A DNA stretch of 64,000 nucleotides from an uncultured bacterium (GCA_947574055.1 CANPIC010000008.1:1-64000); one strand, 5' to 3'; positions 9,000-18,195 are shown, numbered from the stretch's first letter. The notes: a model not told the origin generated them from the sequence alone. A program made the numbers and translations.

Positions 9000-9021
9000 G
9001 CAGGGAAGGCATCTTCCCTGC
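9000..9021 (+). terminator. Hairpin after the cysteine-rich gene
   Basis: GCAGGGAAG (9000-9008) pairs with CTTCCCTGC (9013-9021) around a GCAT loop. The tail is CCTTGCG, so it is a weak terminator or a stabilising hairpin. Confidence 0.45.
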
Positions 9022-9082
9022 CCTTGCGTGTGCTCCATGCACCACTTTAGCGGTATGACTCTTCTGCTTGGGAACTGTGCAT

Positions 9083-9116
9083 AAAAAAAGGCGCCCAATC
9101 CGGCGCCCTTTTTTAT
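9083..9116. terminator. Bidirectional intrinsic terminator
   Basis: A-run (9083-9089), GGCGCC (9090-9095), loop, GGCGCC (9102-9107), then a T-run. It can end transcription from both sides, between the cysteine-rich gene and the convergent chemoreceptor gene. Confidence 0.85.
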
Positions 9117-9136
9117 CATTTCATCCGGCCCTGTTC

Positions 9137-10948
9137 TCACAGTTTGAACTTGCCGGCTTCTTCGCTCTGCCTGTGGCTCAGTTCCACCAGCCCCAGCGTG
9201 TCATCCGTACATTCATTGATGGTCTGGGACAGAAGCGCCATGCTGGCACTCGTTTCTTCCGTAGATGCCGCATTCTCCTCCACCACGCTGGCCAGGTTGT
9301 TCACGGAATCCGTAACGATCTGTTTCAGGGAATTCAGTATTTCCGTCTGACCCCCAATGTCCTTTGTGGCCTCTTCCACCATGGAAACCTCCCGGTGCAG
9401 ATGCTCAAATGCCTCTCTTGTCTCTTCCAGACATTTCTGCTGTTCTTTGACATCCTGGGTCACCTCATTCATCTTGCTGACAGAGATTTCGACATTGCCG
9501 ATCAACTCTTTTACAATCCCTTCAATCTCCTGTGCGTTGCCGGAAGATTCCTCAGAAAGATTGCGGATCTCTTCCGCCACCACTGCAAAACCTCTGCCGG
9601 CCTCTCCCGCTCTGGCCGCCTCTATGCTGGCATTGAGGGAAAGCAGGTTGGTCTGCGCAGCCAGCCCTTTGATGATTTCCACTGCTTTGTTGATATTTGC
9701 CGCAGAATCATTGTTCTTGTCCGTCTGTTCAGCCACCATTTTAATGGTATTGATGGTCATCCCCGTGATCCGGTTCAGTTCTTTGATACTGCCGGAAGCG
9801 ACTTTTGTATGTTTGGTCATGGCCGATACAGCCTCTTCCAGTTTGTATACCCCTTTCTTTTCCACTTCAATGACATCGCCCAGTTCCACGATCTTGTCAT
9901 TGACAGTCTCCGTTTCATTGGCCTGGTTGGTCGCTCCCTGCGCCAGATCCTCAATGGCTTTGTTGACGTTCTGAATACTCTCAGAGATATGCTCAAATTT
10001 CTCACTGAACTTCTCACTGCTCTGATTCAGTGACTCACCCGTATGGATCACACTGCCCAGCATACCTGCCAGTGACTGCCGGACATTCTCCAGGGAACGC
10101 GCCATCTCTCCGATCTCATCCGCCCTCCCAAGAAGCGCCGGGTTAACCGTAAAGCTCATATCTCCTTTTGCCGCCTGCCGCAGATTCGCCTCCACCATCT
10201 TGATGCCTCTGGTAATCCGCAGTCCGCCAAACGTCGCTATGACCAGTGCCACGATCAGCATCAACACGGCAGATACCCCATATATCATAAGCATATGGGA
10301 AAATTCGCTCTCGATGTTTGCGCGCATGCCATCAATCTTGAGATTCATCTCATCCACATAGTTCCCGGTAGCCACTGCCCAGCCCCATGGCTTAAACATC
10401 TCGGAATAGGCAATCTTCGGCGCTACTGTCACACCGTCTGACTTGGTAAAATAAAACTCGTTATAGCCGCCTCCGTTCTTCGCAGTAGCCACCACGTTCT
10501 GGGTAACCTTGACACCGTTTTGATCCGTCAGATCATAGCGGTTATCCCCCTCCTGCTCCGTCAGAATCGGATGCATAACCAGTATGTAATCCTCTCCGTC
10601 AATCCAGATATAGCCCGACGCGTCGTCCCGGTAACGCATGTTGCGGACCGCCTCCTTCGCCAGTTCTTTGGCCTCTTCTTCTGTCAGTTCTCCGCTCTGA
10701 CTCCGGTCATAGTATCTCTGGATCACCGCTATCGCTCCCTGTACCTGGGATTTGATTTCCATGGAATAGCCATCCATCATGGATTCCTGATACAATTCCA
10801 CCGATTCTGTCATGGATTGTTTCAGATAGTGGATCCCCAAAAACGCCAGTCCGACCGTAGGAATGGTAATCATAATAAAAATTATTGAGATCAACATAAC
10901 CGTCAGGCTACGGAACCCCTTTGTTCCTCTTGCCATTTTCTCGTTCAT
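9137..10948 (-). CDS. Methyl-accepting chemotaxis protein with Cache sensor
   Basis: 603-residue transmembrane chemoreceptor. TM1 is near 14-36; a periplasmic-type single Cache domain (about 40-205) contains [11 protein letters not shown] and the ..[13 protein letters not shown] signature; TM2 is near 217-240; then HAMP; then a long coiled-coil signalling domain whose [12 protein letters not shown] hairpin contacts CheA/CheW. Cache domains of this class typically sense small organic acids or amino acids. The C-terminus lacks a CheR-tether pentapeptide. GGAGG is 4 bases before the ATG. It is transcribed alone, and no other chemotaxis or flagellar genes occur in the window, so the receptor is an orphan here. 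Confidence 0.95.
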   Translation of the reverse strand: MNEKMARGTKGFRSLTVMLISIIFIMITIPTVGLAFLGIHYLKQSMTESVELYQESMMDGYSMEIKSQVQGAIAVIQRYYDRSQSGELTEEEAKELAKEAVRNMRYRDDASGYIWIDGEDYILVMHPILTEQEGDNRYDLTDQNGVKVTQNVVATAKNGGGYNEFYFTKSDGVTVAPKIAYSEMFKPWGWAVATGNYVDEMNLKIDGMRANIESEFSHMLMIYGVSAVLMLIVALVIATFGGLRITRGIKMVEANLRQAAKGDMSFTVNPALLGRADEIGEMARSLENVRQSLAGMLGSVIHTGESLNQSSEKFSEKFEHISESIQNVNKAIEDLAQGATNQANETETVNDKIVELGDVIEVEKKGVYKLEEAVSAMTKHTKVASGSIKELNRITGMTINTIKMVAEQTDKNNDSAANINKAVEIIKGLAAQTNLLSLNASIEAARAGEAGRGFAVVAEEIRNLSEESSGNAQEIEGIVKELIGNVEISVSKMNEVTQDVKEQQKCLEETREAFEHLHREVSMVEEATKDIGGQTEILNSLKQIVTDSVNNLASVVEENAASTEETSASMALLSQTINECTDDTLGLVELSHRQSEEAGKFKL

Positions 10949-10990
10949 ATAACCTCCGCCTTCCAGAATTCTTCTTACATCGACACTTTA

Positions 10991-11018
10991 ATTATACACT
11001 TTTCTCAATCAAAGTCAA
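10991..11018 (-). promoter_or_regulatory. Promoter of the chemoreceptor gene
   Basis: Minus strand TTGACT (11013-11018), 16-base spacer, TATAAT (10991-10996), about 43 bases before the ATG. It looks like a vegetative rather than a motility sigma factor promoter. Confidence 0.75.
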
Positions 11019-11152
11019 TGAAATACGGATGTTATTTGGTTATTTTGTACTAATTCCCGCTGTTTTTCTCTTGAAATTATGCATTTTGGGCAGAAATAAG
11101 CTGCTGGAATGTCGTATTTTCCTTGTCTGTTTTATGCAGTTTTTATATCCAT

Positions 11153-12520
11153 TTACATCCTTTTTTTCTGCTCGGCCCTCATCTCCCGGCACACCACACC
11201 GGACAGTGTCAGCACACAAATAAGGTTGGGCACAGCCATCAGCCCATTCATGATATCGGAGAAATCCCACACCGCTTCCAGGGTACAGACTGCACCGGCA
11301 AAGGTAATCAGGCCGTACAGGAAACGATAACAGAGGCAATAGCTTTTCTTTTTCATCAAAAATCCAAACGCCCGCTCGCCCTGATATTCCCAGGCGATAA
11401 TTGTGGCAAAGGCAAAAAAAGCAATGGCCATACTCACAAAACAGCCGCCCAGCCGGCCAAATACCGTGGAAAAAGCGGCTATCGTAAGCGCGGCGCCGGT
11501 CAGCAGATTGCCGCTTGCATCCCGGGCACCGAGTACGCCGGAGGCAGCCAGCGTCAGACCGGTCAGTGAACATATGACAATAGTGTCAAAAAATACACCT
11601 GTCATACTGATATAGCCCTGGCGCACCGGGCTGTCCGTATAAGCCGCTGCTGCTGTGATACCACCGGCCCCCAGTCCCGCTTCGTTGGAAAAGACCCCTC
11701 TGGACACACCCCAGCGCATCGCATCCTGCATAGAGACAAAGAGCGCGCCGCCCACGCCGCCCGCCATCGCACGGGAAGAAAATGCCATCCGCACAATCTC
11801 TGTCAGCCCCTGAGGCAGTCTGTCCAGATGCATCACGATCACAGCGACCGCTCCTGCCACATAAAACAGTGCCATAGCCGGCACCATAAAAAGCGAAATA
11901 CGGGAAATGGAACGGATGCCGCCCAGAACTGTCAGTATGACCAGTATCGTCAGTACCAGCCCGGTTTTGGCCGCCGGGATACCGAAAGTCTCATCAAAAG
12001 CGGCGGCAATGGAATTGGACTGTGTCATATTCCCCATACCAAAAGAAGCTAATACGGCAAATATGGCGAACATGGTGCCCAGCAGTCTGCCCATCCACCT
12101 GACCGGGAATCCATATCGAAGCGTATACATGGGGCCGCCCGCAAACGTCCCGTCCCGTTCTTTGATCCGATACTTCACTGATAGCATACTCTCTGCAAAT
12201 TTAGTGGACATACCGGCAAAGGCTGCCAGAATCATCCATAACAGTGCCCCCGGGCCGCCCAGCACCATGGCGGTGGCCACGCCTACGATGTTACCGGTAC
12301 CGATCGTGGCTGCCAGTTCTGTCGCCAGAGAAGAAGTGGGAGAGATCTCTCCCTTTTTACCACTGCCACCACCGCCTGCCACGCAGCGCAGCGCATACCC
12401 CAGATTGCGCAGAGGAAGAAATCTCATCCGCAGCAGCAGATACAGCCCGCTTCCCAGCATGAAGACCAGCATCCCCGGTCCCCAGACCAGTGCATCCACC
12501 TGTTTTAGTATTCCTGTCAT
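11153..12520 (-). CDS. Alanine/glycine:cation symporter (AGCS family)
   Basis: 455-residue polytopic membrane protein with about 10-11 hydrophobic helices. AGCS signatures are present: GTGNIVGVATAMVLGGPGA near residue 75 and RGVFSNEAGLG near 270. The family imports alanine, glycine or related small amino acids with Na+ or H+. It stands alone on the minus strand. A clearly related paralogue lies at 38874-40277, and that copy has NEAGMG in place of NEAGLG. The RBS is weak (GGGAAT). Confidence 0.93.
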   Translation of the reverse strand: MTGILKQVDALVWGPGMLVFMLGSGLYLLLRMRFLPLRNLGYALRCVAGGGGSGKKGEISPTSSLATELAATIGTGNIVGVATAMVLGGPGALLWMILAAFAGMSTKFAESMLSVKYRIKERDGTFAGGPMYTLRYGFPVRWMGRLLGTMFAIFAVLASFGMGNMTQSNSIAAAFDETFGIPAAKTGLVLTILVILTVLGGIRSISRISLFMVPAMALFYVAGAVAVIVMHLDRLPQGLTEIVRMAFSSRAMAGGVGGALFVSMQDAMRWGVSRGVFSNEAGLGAGGITAAAAYTDSPVRQGYISMTGVFFDTIVICSLTGLTLAASGVLGARDASGNLLTGAALTIAAFSTVFGRLGGCFVSMAIAFFAFATIIAWEYQGERAFGFLMKKKSYCLCYRFLYGLITFAGAVCTLEAVWDFSDIMNGLMAVPNLICVLTLSGVVCREMRAEQKKRM

Positions 12521-12715
12521 AGTTCATTCCCATCTGATCCTGTTACTGGAACTATATTATAAAAGCAGAAGAATTATGCAAGAGAGAATATACCACCGAT
12601 TCCCTGCCAGGCCCGCTGCCGCTAAAAATAAACGTAGAGAAAACCGTGGTCTCCATGATTACCCGGGCACAAAAGATAATATAATGTTTCAGGGAATCTA
12701 AGCCGGAGGTAACAG

Positions 12716-13387
12716 ATGAAAAAAATACTTATAAAAGCTGCCATTCTTCCTGCCTTTTTGCTGCTCTGCTGGATCATATTTCAGGCGAAAAAATATGAGG
12801 ACAGCAGACAGGTCAGAACTGTGGAGGTTATCCGGGAAGTCAAGACCAGCAGGATCACCGAAAAAGAGATCGAGATCTCCGGGGAAACCATCCGTTTTGG
12901 TCTGTCCAGGATCGGAAAGCTGAGTACCGCGGAATATCAGTATACCCATGTGGAACAGTTTGAGAGCGTGCGGGAAATCCAGGGATTCAAGCTGCCATTT
13001 ACCTCTTCGAAGTTTATCTACAGCTATGACGGCACGATTACGGCCGGGATAGATTTTACCCGCATACAGGTCGATAAGAATGATAAGACAAGGCGGATCA
13101 CTGTCATGCTCCCCGAAGCCGAAATCCTCAGCTCCGCCGTGGACCAGGACAGTTTTCAACTGTATGATGAGAAAAATAATATCTTTAATCCTATCCGCGT
13201 CGCGGATGTATCCACCTCTCTTGCAAGACTGAAAACGAGTGAAGAGCAGAAAGCCGTGGAAAACGGGTTACTGACCACCGCCATGACAAACGCCGTCGCG
13301 CTGGTGAAAAATTTCATGCATGCCACCTGGCCACTGGATGACTACCACATCGAGGTCATCTTTGCCCCGCCTATGCAAACATCATAG
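12716..13387 (+). CDS. DUF4230 domain membrane-anchored protein
   Basis: 223 residues: an N-terminal uncleaved signal anchor (ILIKAAILPAFLLLCWIIF) followed by a DUF4230 domain, with the recognisable region LSTAEYQYTHVEQFES and later MLPEAEILSSAVDQDSF. The function of the family is not established; the topology puts the domain outside the membrane. GGAGG is 6 bases before the ATG, and a TATAAT at 12680-12685 offers a promoter. The last 17 bases overlap the convergent AEC transporter gene, so the two mRNAs are complementary at their 3' ends. Confidence 0.85.
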   Translation: MKKILIKAAILPAFLLLCWIIFQAKKYEDSRQVRTVEVIREVKTSRITEKEIEISGETIRFGLSRIGKLSTAEYQYTHVEQFESVREIQGFKLPFTSSKFIYSYDGTITAGIDFTRIQVDKNDKTRRITVMLPEAEILSSAVDQDSFQLYDEKNNIFNPIRVADVSTSLARLKTSEEQKAVENGLLTTAMTNAVALVKNFMHATWPLDDYHIEVIFAPPMQTS

Positions 13388-14315
13388 CCAGCACCGGTAT
13401 CGTCACCAGGGAGGCCAGGGTGGTGATAAAGGTTCCCTGTGCCATCAGCTTTTCATCCACATTGTACTGCAGGCAGAGCATCGTACCATTGGTCGCCACC
13501 GGCATGGCAGATATGATCACACACTCACCCAGAAGCAGTTCATCCGTGACAAACCCACGGTAAATCAGGTATACGATCACCGGCAGAATCAGCAGACGAA
13601 AGGCGGCAAACAGATAGACTTTCCAGTTGCCAAACATCTCGCGGATCTGCATCTCCGCAAGGGAAGAGCCGATAATCAGCAGCGCCGCCGGTGTGGTAAT
13701 ATTTCCCACCATCGAAGCCGTGTCACCGATGATGGCAGGTGCCTTCCACCCGCCCAGCGCGATCACGATCGCCAGCACGGAAGAAATCAGGCATGGTGTA
13801 AGAAAGGTTTTATACGTAATGGCCGGTCCGTCTACATCCCGCCCGCCTGCTGCCGCCGCGCTTTTTTGAATAAAAATGACACCCACGGAAAATGCCAGAA
13901 AATTAAACGGCAGATTAAACACACATGTATAAAAGAGTGCCTGATCACCGAAGATAGCCTGCGTAACCGGATAGCCGATAAATCCCACATTGGCAAAAGC
14001 CACCATAAACCGGTATATCCCCACTTCTGCCGGAGCCACCCGCAGCAGAACCGGCACAATCCATGCCCAGGCAAACAAAATCACATAACTGGAAAAGGCC
14101 ACTACAAGCAGGCCCAGTATCTGCGCCGTTCCCGGCAGGTTATCCTGCGTCAGCACAGAGGAAAGCGTAAGTCCCGGAATCGCCACATAAAGCACCAGCC
14201 TCGTCACATGAAGCCGCGCCTCTTTGCAAAACACACCGCATTTGCATGTGACATATCCGATCACAATGATCAGAAACAGCTGTATCATTTTACCAAACAC
14301 ATAAAAAAAATCCAT
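13371..14315 (-). CDS. AEC (auxin efflux carrier) family transporter
   Basis: 314 residues, almost entirely hydrophobic, with about ten membrane helices in two five-helix halves. The AEC/MleP type is shown by NVGFIGYPVTQAIFG near residue 110 and MPVATNGTML near 280. Bacterial members transport malate, other organic acids or similar anions. The substrate cannot be told here, and no metabolic genes flank it. GAGGG lies 6 bases before the ATG. It overlaps the convergent DUF4230 gene by 17 bases. Confidence 0.9.
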   Translation of the reverse strand: MDFFYVFGKMIQLFLIIVIGYVTCKCGVFCKEARLHVTRLVLYVAIPGLTLSSVLTQDNLPGTAQILGLLVVAFSSYVILFAWAWIVPVLLRVAPAEVGIYRFMVAFANVGFIGYPVTQAIFGDQALFYTCVFNLPFNFLAFSVGVIFIQKSAAAAGGRDVDGPAITYKTFLTPCLISSVLAIVIALGGWKAPAIIGDTASMVGNITTPAALLIIGSSLAEMQIREMFGNWKVYLFAAFRLLILPVIVYLIYRGFVTDELLLGECVIISAMPVATNGTMLCLQYNVDEKLMAQGTFITTLASLVTIPVLAMMFA

Positions 14316-14574
14316 TGCAAACCCTCATTCCTACAAAATTTTAACCAGTCTCCGGCTCTCTATTTATACACCCCACAGGCACTGTTGGCAAGAGGTAACA
14401 GGGCCGACATGGCTGCCTGTGCAATCCGTAACGACAAAAGAACACGAAAAAAGATGGGCGTAGCTATAAATGTGTGATATACTGTCAGTGTCAGGACAGC
14501 AAAGAGCAGCATACTCCCGCTCATGGTTCCTGTCTGAACCGTTACCAAAACTATTTCCAGACGAGGTGGCAAAC

Positions 14575-14979
14575 ATGTTAAAACAAGTATCCGTTTACGC
14601 GGAAAACAGCAAAGGAACCTTTCAGAATATCACATCCCTGCTTATGCAGGAAGGTATCAACATCCTCGGTTCCGTTACCAGAAACAGTTCGGAATTCGGT
14701 GTAATCCGTATGATCGTCTCCGATACACAAAAAGCGCTGGATATCCTGCAGGCAAATGATTACCTGTGCCGCTCCACCCATATCATTGGTGTGGAAATGG
14801 CCGATAAGGTAGGAAGCCTGAATACCCTGCTGCTGGAACTACTGCACGGAAATATTAACGTCGATTACACATATCTGTGCTTTAACCGGGAAACCGGGAT
14901 GCCGGTCATCATCCTCCATACCGAAGATATCTTTGAAGTGGAAAACCATCTGAAAACAAAAGGATTCGCCGTTCAATAA
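14575..14979 (+). CDS. Tandem ACT domain protein
   Basis: 134 residues forming two ACT domains: 1-68 (LKQVSVYAENSKGTFQNITS...VIRMIVSD) and about 70-134 (VEMADKVGSLNTLLLELLHGNINVDYTY). ACT domains bind amino acids or similar ligands. Stand-alone double-ACT proteins in Clostridia often sit beside phenylacetate-CoA ligase genes, but none is here. The start at 14575 is fixed by GAGGTGG 5 bases upstream; an in-frame ATG at 14470 lacks one. It is followed directly by a strong terminator whose stem includes the final codons. Confidence 0.88.
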   Translation: MLKQVSVYAENSKGTFQNITSLLMQEGINILGSVTRNSSEFGVIRMIVSDTQKALDILQANDYLCRSTHIIGVEMADKVGSLNTLLLELLHGNINVDYTYLCFNRETGMPVIILHTEDIFEVENHLKTKGFAVQ

Positions 14980-15000
14980 GCGAATCCTTTCCTCTTTTTT
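14959..15000 (+). terminator. Intrinsic terminator of the ACT gene
   Basis: An 11-bp perfect stem (14959-14969 with 14980-14990) with a 10-base loop holding the stop codon, then CCTCTTTTTT. Confidence 0.88.
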
Positions 15001-15823
15001 ACCATAGACATTTATAGCCGATGATCATCACAGTCCCTTTGCCGGGATAACGTTTGATCTCATATTTATCCGGAAAGGCCTCCAGAAGCTGGGGCAGTTT
15101 CAAAAAGCCATAGGTACGGGAATCGAAATCCGGTTTTGCCCTTTTGATAAAAGTACCGGCAGAACTGACATTGACAAAACCGTCATTATCCTGATATTTG
15201 TCGGATGCAATTTTCAGAAGGTTATGGATTTCATCAAAACCATCCATAGAATCTTCATTTTCTTCCGTCTCCTCCGGCTCCGGGGGATCTACATTCTTTT
15301 CCTTATTATTTTTCTCTTTCTGACGATTTTTATTAGCGGAAGGTTTTTCCGTGTTTTCTTTGGGGGGATTTTCTTTGGGCAGATGTTCTTTCTGCAGATT
15401 TTCCAGAAAGACAAACTCATCACAGGCATTGCGAAACGCCTTGGGTGTCTTCTTCTCTCCCACACCGATCACAAACACACCTGACTCGTGGAGCCGGATG
15501 GCCAGCGGCGTATAATCACTGTCACTTGCCACAATGGCAAAGGCGTCATAAAGATTGCTGTGTAGCAAATCAAGTGTGCCGATCACCAGCGCCATATCGG
15601 TGGCATTTTTGCCTGACACATAGTCAAACTGTTGTTCTGCTTTGATAGCAAGCCTTTTCAGCTCATTTTCCCAGTGCTTCAGCGCATCTTTTTTCCAGTT
15701 GCCATACGCACGCTTGACCACAATACGTCCATGGGTGGAGATTTCCTGTATCACCGCCTCCATCTTGGACAATCTTGTATTGTCGGCATCTATCACAAGC
15801 ACTATTTTCTGTAAATTATCCAT
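14999..15823 (-). CDS. NYN-domain (PIN-like) RNase with C-terminal OST-HTH/LOTUS domain
   Basis: 274 residues. The N-terminal NYN domain (about 1-140, LabA/DUF88 type) has the expected acidic residues: Asp12/Asp14 in VLVIDADN, ATDMALVIG, and VASDSDYTPLA. These coordinate metal for nuclease activity. A charged linker rich in Lys, Glu and Pro (about 145-195) leads to a C-terminal OST-HTH/LOTUS-like domain (about 200-274) that binds RNA in relatives. A role in RNA turnover is likely, but the target is unknown. AAGGAG is 11 bases before the ATG. It converges on the ACT gene. Confidence 0.88.
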   Translation of the reverse strand: MDNLQKIVLVIDADNTRLSKMEAVIQEISTHGRIVVKRAYGNWKKDALKHWENELKRLAIKAEQQFDYVSGKNATDMALVIGTLDLLHSNLYDAFAIVASDSDYTPLAIRLHESGVFVIGVGEKKTPKAFRNACDEFVFLENLQKEHLPKENPPKENTEKPSANKNRQKEKNNKEKNVDPPEPEETEENEDSMDGFDEIHNLLKIASDKYQDNDGFVNVSSAGTFIKRAKPDFDSRTYGFLKLPQLLEAFPDKYEIKRYPGKGTVMIIGYKCLW

Positions 15824-16160
15824 GTAATTGTTCTCTCCTTTTATAAGGCAGCGGCAAAAATCCCCTGCAACGCCTCCCAGTCCGGGTTTCTGTCATCTGC
15901 TATCTGTTTTGCCATTTCTTCCTAATACCGGCTGTTGCTTCGCCGGCAGTCACCCAGTGCGACAATCCCTCTGCCGCTCTCTGCGCCGGTCATCTTTTGC
16001 CATCTTCTGCGGCAAAGCAGTATCTGCGTTCGCCCTGTCCCGCTCTTTTCCTACCTGTCTGCCGATACGTATTGCCCTGCCTGCATCTTACCATAGAAGC
16101 GTTGTTTGCGCAAGGCTGTGTCAGCGAGATGGGGTACACTGCTTCCAAAATCTATCTATC
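15824..16160. other. 337-base gap with no intact gene; possible decayed coding sequence
   Basis: No open gene is supported. On the minus strand several short stretches read like protein but in different frames: a piece starting LRKQRFYGKMQAGQY, another with KERDRANADTALPQKM, and a 24-codon end piece MAKQIADDRNPDWEALQ (15845-15916) closing with TAA. This pattern suits a small gene broken by frameshifts next to the recombinase, but chance cannot be excluded. Confidence 0.35.
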
Positions 16161-16763
16161 TTATCCTTTCTCCCGCACCGCTCTCGCTCTTCTGTAAAAC
16201 ATGGAAACTGTGATATCACACAATTTCGCGGCCTCCTCTCCGTTTATCTTCTTTGATGCCCACATATCATAAGCCTGACCGAAGTTTTCCGGCAGTGGTT
16301 TGGCCGGCCTGCCAAAGCGCACGCCCCGCAAACGCGCGGCTTCGATTCCCTCCTGCTGTCTCTGTCTGATCGTTTTCCGCTCATTTTCCGCCACGAAGGA
16401 AAGCACCTGTAATACGACATCACTCAAAAATGTGCCCATGAGATCTCTGCCACGCCTCGTATCCAGCAGCGGCATATCCAGTACTACGATATCCACACTC
16501 TTCTCTCTGGTAAGAACCCTCCACTGTTCCAGTATCTCTTCGTAATTTCTCCCCAGCCTGTCGATACTTTTGATATACAGAATATCCTCCGGCTTCAGTT
16601 TTTGTAGCAGTTGTCTGTATCTGGGGCGCCGGAAATCCTTTCCCGACTGCTTATCCAGATAAATATTCTTCTCCGGCACCCGCATCTCCTGCAGCGCCAG
16701 AAGCTGCCTGATCTCATTCTGTTCTTTCGTGCTGACACGCATATACCCATATACATTTCCCAT
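16161..16763 (-). CDS. Serine recombinase (resolvase/invertase family)
   Basis: 200-residue small serine recombinase. The N-terminal catalytic domain starts YGYMRVSTKEQN with nucleophile Ser11, then IDRLGRN near 70 and the E-helix region. The C-terminal part has the RFGRP hinge and a helix-turn-helix (GEEAAKLCDITVSMFYRRAR) that binds the crossover site. Proteins of this size resolve cointegrates or invert DNA. No transposase or plasmid gene is near, so it is either a relic or acts on a local site. AAGGAG is 6 bases before the ATG. AT-rich DNA with inverted repeats lies directly upstream. Confidence 0.93.
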   Translation of the reverse strand: MGNVYGYMRVSTKEQNEIRQLLALQEMRVPEKNIYLDKQSGKDFRRPRYRQLLQKLKPEDILYIKSIDRLGRNYEEILEQWRVLTREKSVDIVVLDMPLLDTRRGRDLMGTFLSDVVLQVLSFVAENERKTIRQRQQEGIEAARLRGVRFGRPAKPLPENFGQAYDMWASKKINGEEAAKLCDITVSMFYRRARAVREKG

Positions 16764-16768
16764 AAAAA

Positions 16769-16883
16769 TCTCCTTCTTTCCTCTTTTGTCCTTTTTTCAA
16801 AGTATTATATTATTCGGCCACCGCAAAAGAAGGAGACAACACACAAAGGAAATGATATAAAAATAAAAAAGGACATTTCCTTT
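16769..16883. repeat. Two inverted repeats upstream of the recombinase
   Basis: TCTCCTTCTTT (16769-16779, containing the recombinase RBS) is repeated inverted at 16826-16836, enclosing a 46-base AT-rich segment. A second perfect 10-bp pair, AAAGGAAATG (16845-16854) and CATTTCCTTT (16874-16883), follows. These are candidate recombinase binding or crossover sites; no experiment or homology supports that yet. Confidence 0.4.
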
Positions 16884-17018
16884 ATAAAATTTTGATAAAT
16901 CAATTTTTATCTATTAATTTTCTGTCAATTTTTACGAAATATATAATAAGAATACACTATTAAAATACACTTCCAGGGAGGGATTGCCGCAGCAAAAGCA
17001 TATTCGAGTATTTTCATA

Positions 17019-17249
17019 GTGCAGCCGGTATCGGCTGTTCCCACTGTTGATAAAGCAGCACGCAGACGACGGGATGTCTCGTATTATCATCCCCCCTATG
17101 AGACACCGGAAAAAGAGTTTTCACAGGTTCTGCAGGAAGTGCAGGAAGAAAAGTTCCCCGATGCTCCCATGCATTGCCACACCGTTACCTACGGACGTGA
17201 CCGCAGGCTGCGCACTTTCCTTTATCACCCTGGTGAATACCGTTACTGA
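17019..17249 (+). CDS. Small basic protein of unknown function
   Basis: 76 residues from a GTG start. Composition and codon use look like a real gene: a basic stretch (AARRRRDVSYYHPPYE), an amphipathic helix (EKEFSQVLQEVQEEKF), then HCHTVTYGRDRRLRTFLYHPG. No signal peptide or membrane segment, and I know no family name. The start is uncertain: only a weak GAG precedes the GTG, while a strong AGGGAGGG (16975-16982) lies 37 bases further up, immediately before an in-frame ATT at 16983. A TATAAT lies upstream in the AT-rich leader. A 20-bp hairpin follows the stop. Confidence 0.55.
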   Translation: MQPVSAVPTVDKAARRRRDVSYYHPPYETPEKEFSQVLQEVQEEKFPDAPMHCHTVTYGRDRRLRTFLYHPGEYRY

Positions 17250-17256
17250 AACCGGA

Positions 17257-17297
17257 AACAGGCAGCCCGGGAATCTCAGATTCCCGGGCTGCCTGTT
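17257..17297. terminator. Very strong palindromic hairpin between convergent genes
   Basis: A perfect 20-bp stem (17257-17276 with 17278-17297) around a single unpaired base. It overlaps the stop codon of the minus-strand gene that ends at 17296. Neither side has a real T-run, so it may work as a processing or stability element as well as a terminator. Confidence 0.65.
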
Positions 17298-18195
17298 ATC
17301 TCAGTTCATTTTCTATCTTTTCTTCCGGTATACCGCCGTTTCGAAATACCTTCAGCGCGCCATATATCTCCTCCTGGCGGTGGAAATATCCGCACCAGCC
17401 CCGTCCGCTGCCGTGTATATAAATTTCCATACAAAAGCAGGTCCGGAAATGAGGCCGCAGTCCTATGGTGTATGACACCTTCTTTAATACCACTCTGTCT
17501 ATATCCCGATTTTTGAGAATCCGGCATCTGCGAAACTGCCGAAACCAGCAATACTCTGTTGCCACCCAGGCTGTAGCCCGGACAGTCTGAGGGCCGCTCA
17601 GATAGGAAAAATGCTTAGTCTCCTCTCCTGAAATCTGTTTCGCAAAGGTTTCCCTGTCAGAAAGCGTGGGCAGCTGTGCAGACAGGGAACGCAAAAAGGA
17701 TCGCATATATTGTATCCTGTAATCCGAGAGCCACCAGATAAAACACAGTACGAAAATACAGAACAAGACGACCACACCTTCGAACACTCTGCCGCCGTCC
17801 ATCACTAAAATCAGTGCCTGTCCTGTAAAATATACAAGGGGAATTGTCATGATGCCTGTCAGTATCCGGGAAGGCGTCAGCAGCTTTTTGATCTGTTCTT
17901 CCTCCTGCAGGAACCAGCGCTCAAACATCGGTGTCTGTGCCAGTTCCTGAGAAAAAGCCAGCTGTTTTCTCTCTGCCCGCCGATCTTTTAGCAGGAGTAA
18001 AAAGATGATTCCCGCAAAAAGCAAAGCACAGCTCCCGCCAAAGATTCCCATGCCAACGCTGAAATCCGCCATAACGGCATCACCTTCAGCCAGAAAGACT
18101 TTTCTGCGCACTGCAGCAAACGGTACCAGAGCAACAGCCAATACGATACCCATGCCCAAAATCACATATACCAGCCTGCTTGTTTTCTTTTCCAC
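17296..18195 (-). CDS. Unrecognised membrane protein
   Basis: 299 residues with four predicted membrane helices: near 9-27 (VYVILGMGIVLAVALVPFAA), 49-68, 112-131 and 138-155. A charged loop follows the second helix (KDRRAERKQLAF...EEEQIKK), and a C-terminal cytosolic or outer domain of about 140 residues is rich in Arg, Cys and aromatic residues. I do not recognise the family. The start is a GTG with GAGGAGG 7 bases upstream. It follows the 581-residue gene by 82 bases on the same strand and is probably co-transcribed. Confidence 0.75.
   Translation of the reverse strand: MEKKTSRLVYVILGMGIVLAVALVPFAAVRRKVFLAEGDAVMADFSVGMGIFGGSCALLFAGIIFLLLLKDRRAERKQLAFSQELAQTPMFERWFLQEEEQIKKLLTPSRILTGIMTIPLVYFTGQALILVMDGGRVFEGVVVLFCIFVLCFIWWLSDYRIQYMRSFLRSLSAQLPTLSDRETFAKQISGEETKHFSYLSGPQTVRATAWVATEYCWFRQFRRCRILKNRDIDRVVLKKVSYTIGLRPHFRTCFCMEIYIHGSGRGWCGYFHRQEEIYGALKVFRNGGIPEEKIENELR

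Noticed and set aside
8506-9045. 179-codon minus-strand frame
   Set aside because: Antisense to the cysteine-rich gene, which has AGGAG 6 bases before its ATG. The minus frame would cover the opposite terminator and has no RBS.
13320-14477. 385-codon plus-strand frame
   Set aside because: Antisense to the AEC transporter; product is His/Gln/Arg-rich and has no RBS.
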